64,000 bases of DNA from UBA7236 sp035439505 (GTDB lineage Bacteria; Bacteroidota; Bacteroidia; Chitinophagales; BACL12), in contig DAORKJ010000010.1 of assembly GCA_035439505.1 (NCBI GenBank), forward strand, positions 1 to 64,000, given 5' to 3'. The translations under genes and the position numbers were made by a program. Positions 63,770 to 64,000 of the stretch are shown piece after piece. The notes under the pieces were generated by a model. The model saw only the letters and a program-made list of their open reading frames with translations, was not told where the DNA came from and did not search any database. Position 1 is the first letter of the stretch. Every line of letters begins with the position of its first letter.

Positions 63770-64000
63770 ATGACAAGAATTGAGGTCACAAAAAAGATAG
63801 AAATTAGCATAAAATTGATGAGTGATACACTTAGCCAATTTTCTTCAGAACCATTTTTTACCCGGAAAAACGACAAATGGAGCCCTGCTGAACAAGCCCA
63901 ACACCTGGTTTTATCCATAAAACCGCTGCAATTGGCCTACCGTTTACCCGGTTTTGCGCTGCGGTTACTATTCGGCAAAATGAACAGACCAACGAGAACA
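63770..64000 (+). CDS. DinB-superfamily protein, partial (cut by window edge)
   Basis: An ATG at 63770 opens 77 codons that run off the window. MTRIEVTKKIEISIKLMSDT is followed by FFTRKNDKWSPAEQAQHLVL near residue 29, where a tryptophan, a Glu and a His occupy the DinB positions that prepare metal binding. The rest is missing, so catalytic His residues downstream cannot be judged. It is divergent from the glycine-rich T9SS gene. If DinB, it is the third in the window. Confidence 0.5.
   Translation, partial: MTRIEVTKKIEISIKLMSDTLSQFSSEPFFTRKNDKWSPAEQAQHLVLSIKPLQLAYRLPGFALRLLFGKMNRPTRT

Noticed and set aside
1..64000. CRISPR arrays, IS elements, rRNA or tRNA genes
   Set aside because: No regularly spaced long repeats, transposase motifs or tRNA/rRNA signatures were seen.

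Overview
The window is about 38% GC by eye and comes from a Bacteroidota genome, probably an environmental draft or metagenome-assembled genome. The lineage signs are: a PorQ-type component of the type IX secretion system (T9SS), many secreted proteins ending in T9SS sorting domains, the rpsA/cmk/porQ/lon neighbourhood, promoter boxes of the TAnnTTTG type, and starts without Shine-Dalgarno sequences, several of them TTG or GTG. I see no phage, insertion sequence, CRISPR array, rRNA or tRNA. Five runs of exactly 100 N are scaffold joins. Two are flanked by identical 55-bp sequences and are unmerged contig overlaps, so nothing is missing there. The other three are real gaps: two truncate ahcY and lptD and one follows an AraC regulator.

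Layout. 0.2-7.4 kb, minus strand: ribosomal protein S1 with a structured leader, two small envelope proteins, Cmk, PorQ and Lon. 7.6-11.3 kb, plus strand: a barrel remnant, a secreted M48 protease and a translationally coupled barrel. 11.3-21.1 kb: a secreted PQQ-type sugar dehydrogenase-like protein, an Omp28-like thioredoxin-fold lipoprotein, PdxJ, S-adenosylhomocysteinase, bacilliredoxin, an HMA-AraC fusion regulator behind a long inverted repeat, a DinB protein, a secreted CotH-kinase-like protein and an RRM protein. 21.2-29.2 kb: a VanY-like peptidase, a coupled imelysin/di-haem pair, a tocopherol-cyclase-like operon and a T9SS cargo gene split by a false gap. 29.3-44.4 kb: YqgE, a CUB-like cargo protein, PdeM with its DEXH helicase, a GH57/DUF3536 enzyme, a DUF4394 protein, a large secreted protein and SerA.

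44.4-61.5 kb is mostly envelope and core metabolism. LptD diverges from an amidase-MlaD-OstA operon. The shikimate genes aroA and aroB overlap in one operon with a monooxygenase-fold protein and a SAM hydrolase. Then come PhoH, carbonic anhydrase, DinB, a CASTOR/POLLUX-like channel, a phosphoesterase, a MORN-type lipoprotein and an L,D-transpeptidase-like protein. 61.5-64 kb holds a glycine-rich T9SS type B protein and the start of a third DinB-like gene.

Most of the window is housekeeping and envelope biology. I do not see an unmistakable new system. The best leads are the rpsA leader RNA, the HMA-AraC regulator with its 5' inverted repeat, the M48 protease/barrel pair, the tocopherol-cyclase-like operon, and the repeats between lon and the barrel genes.
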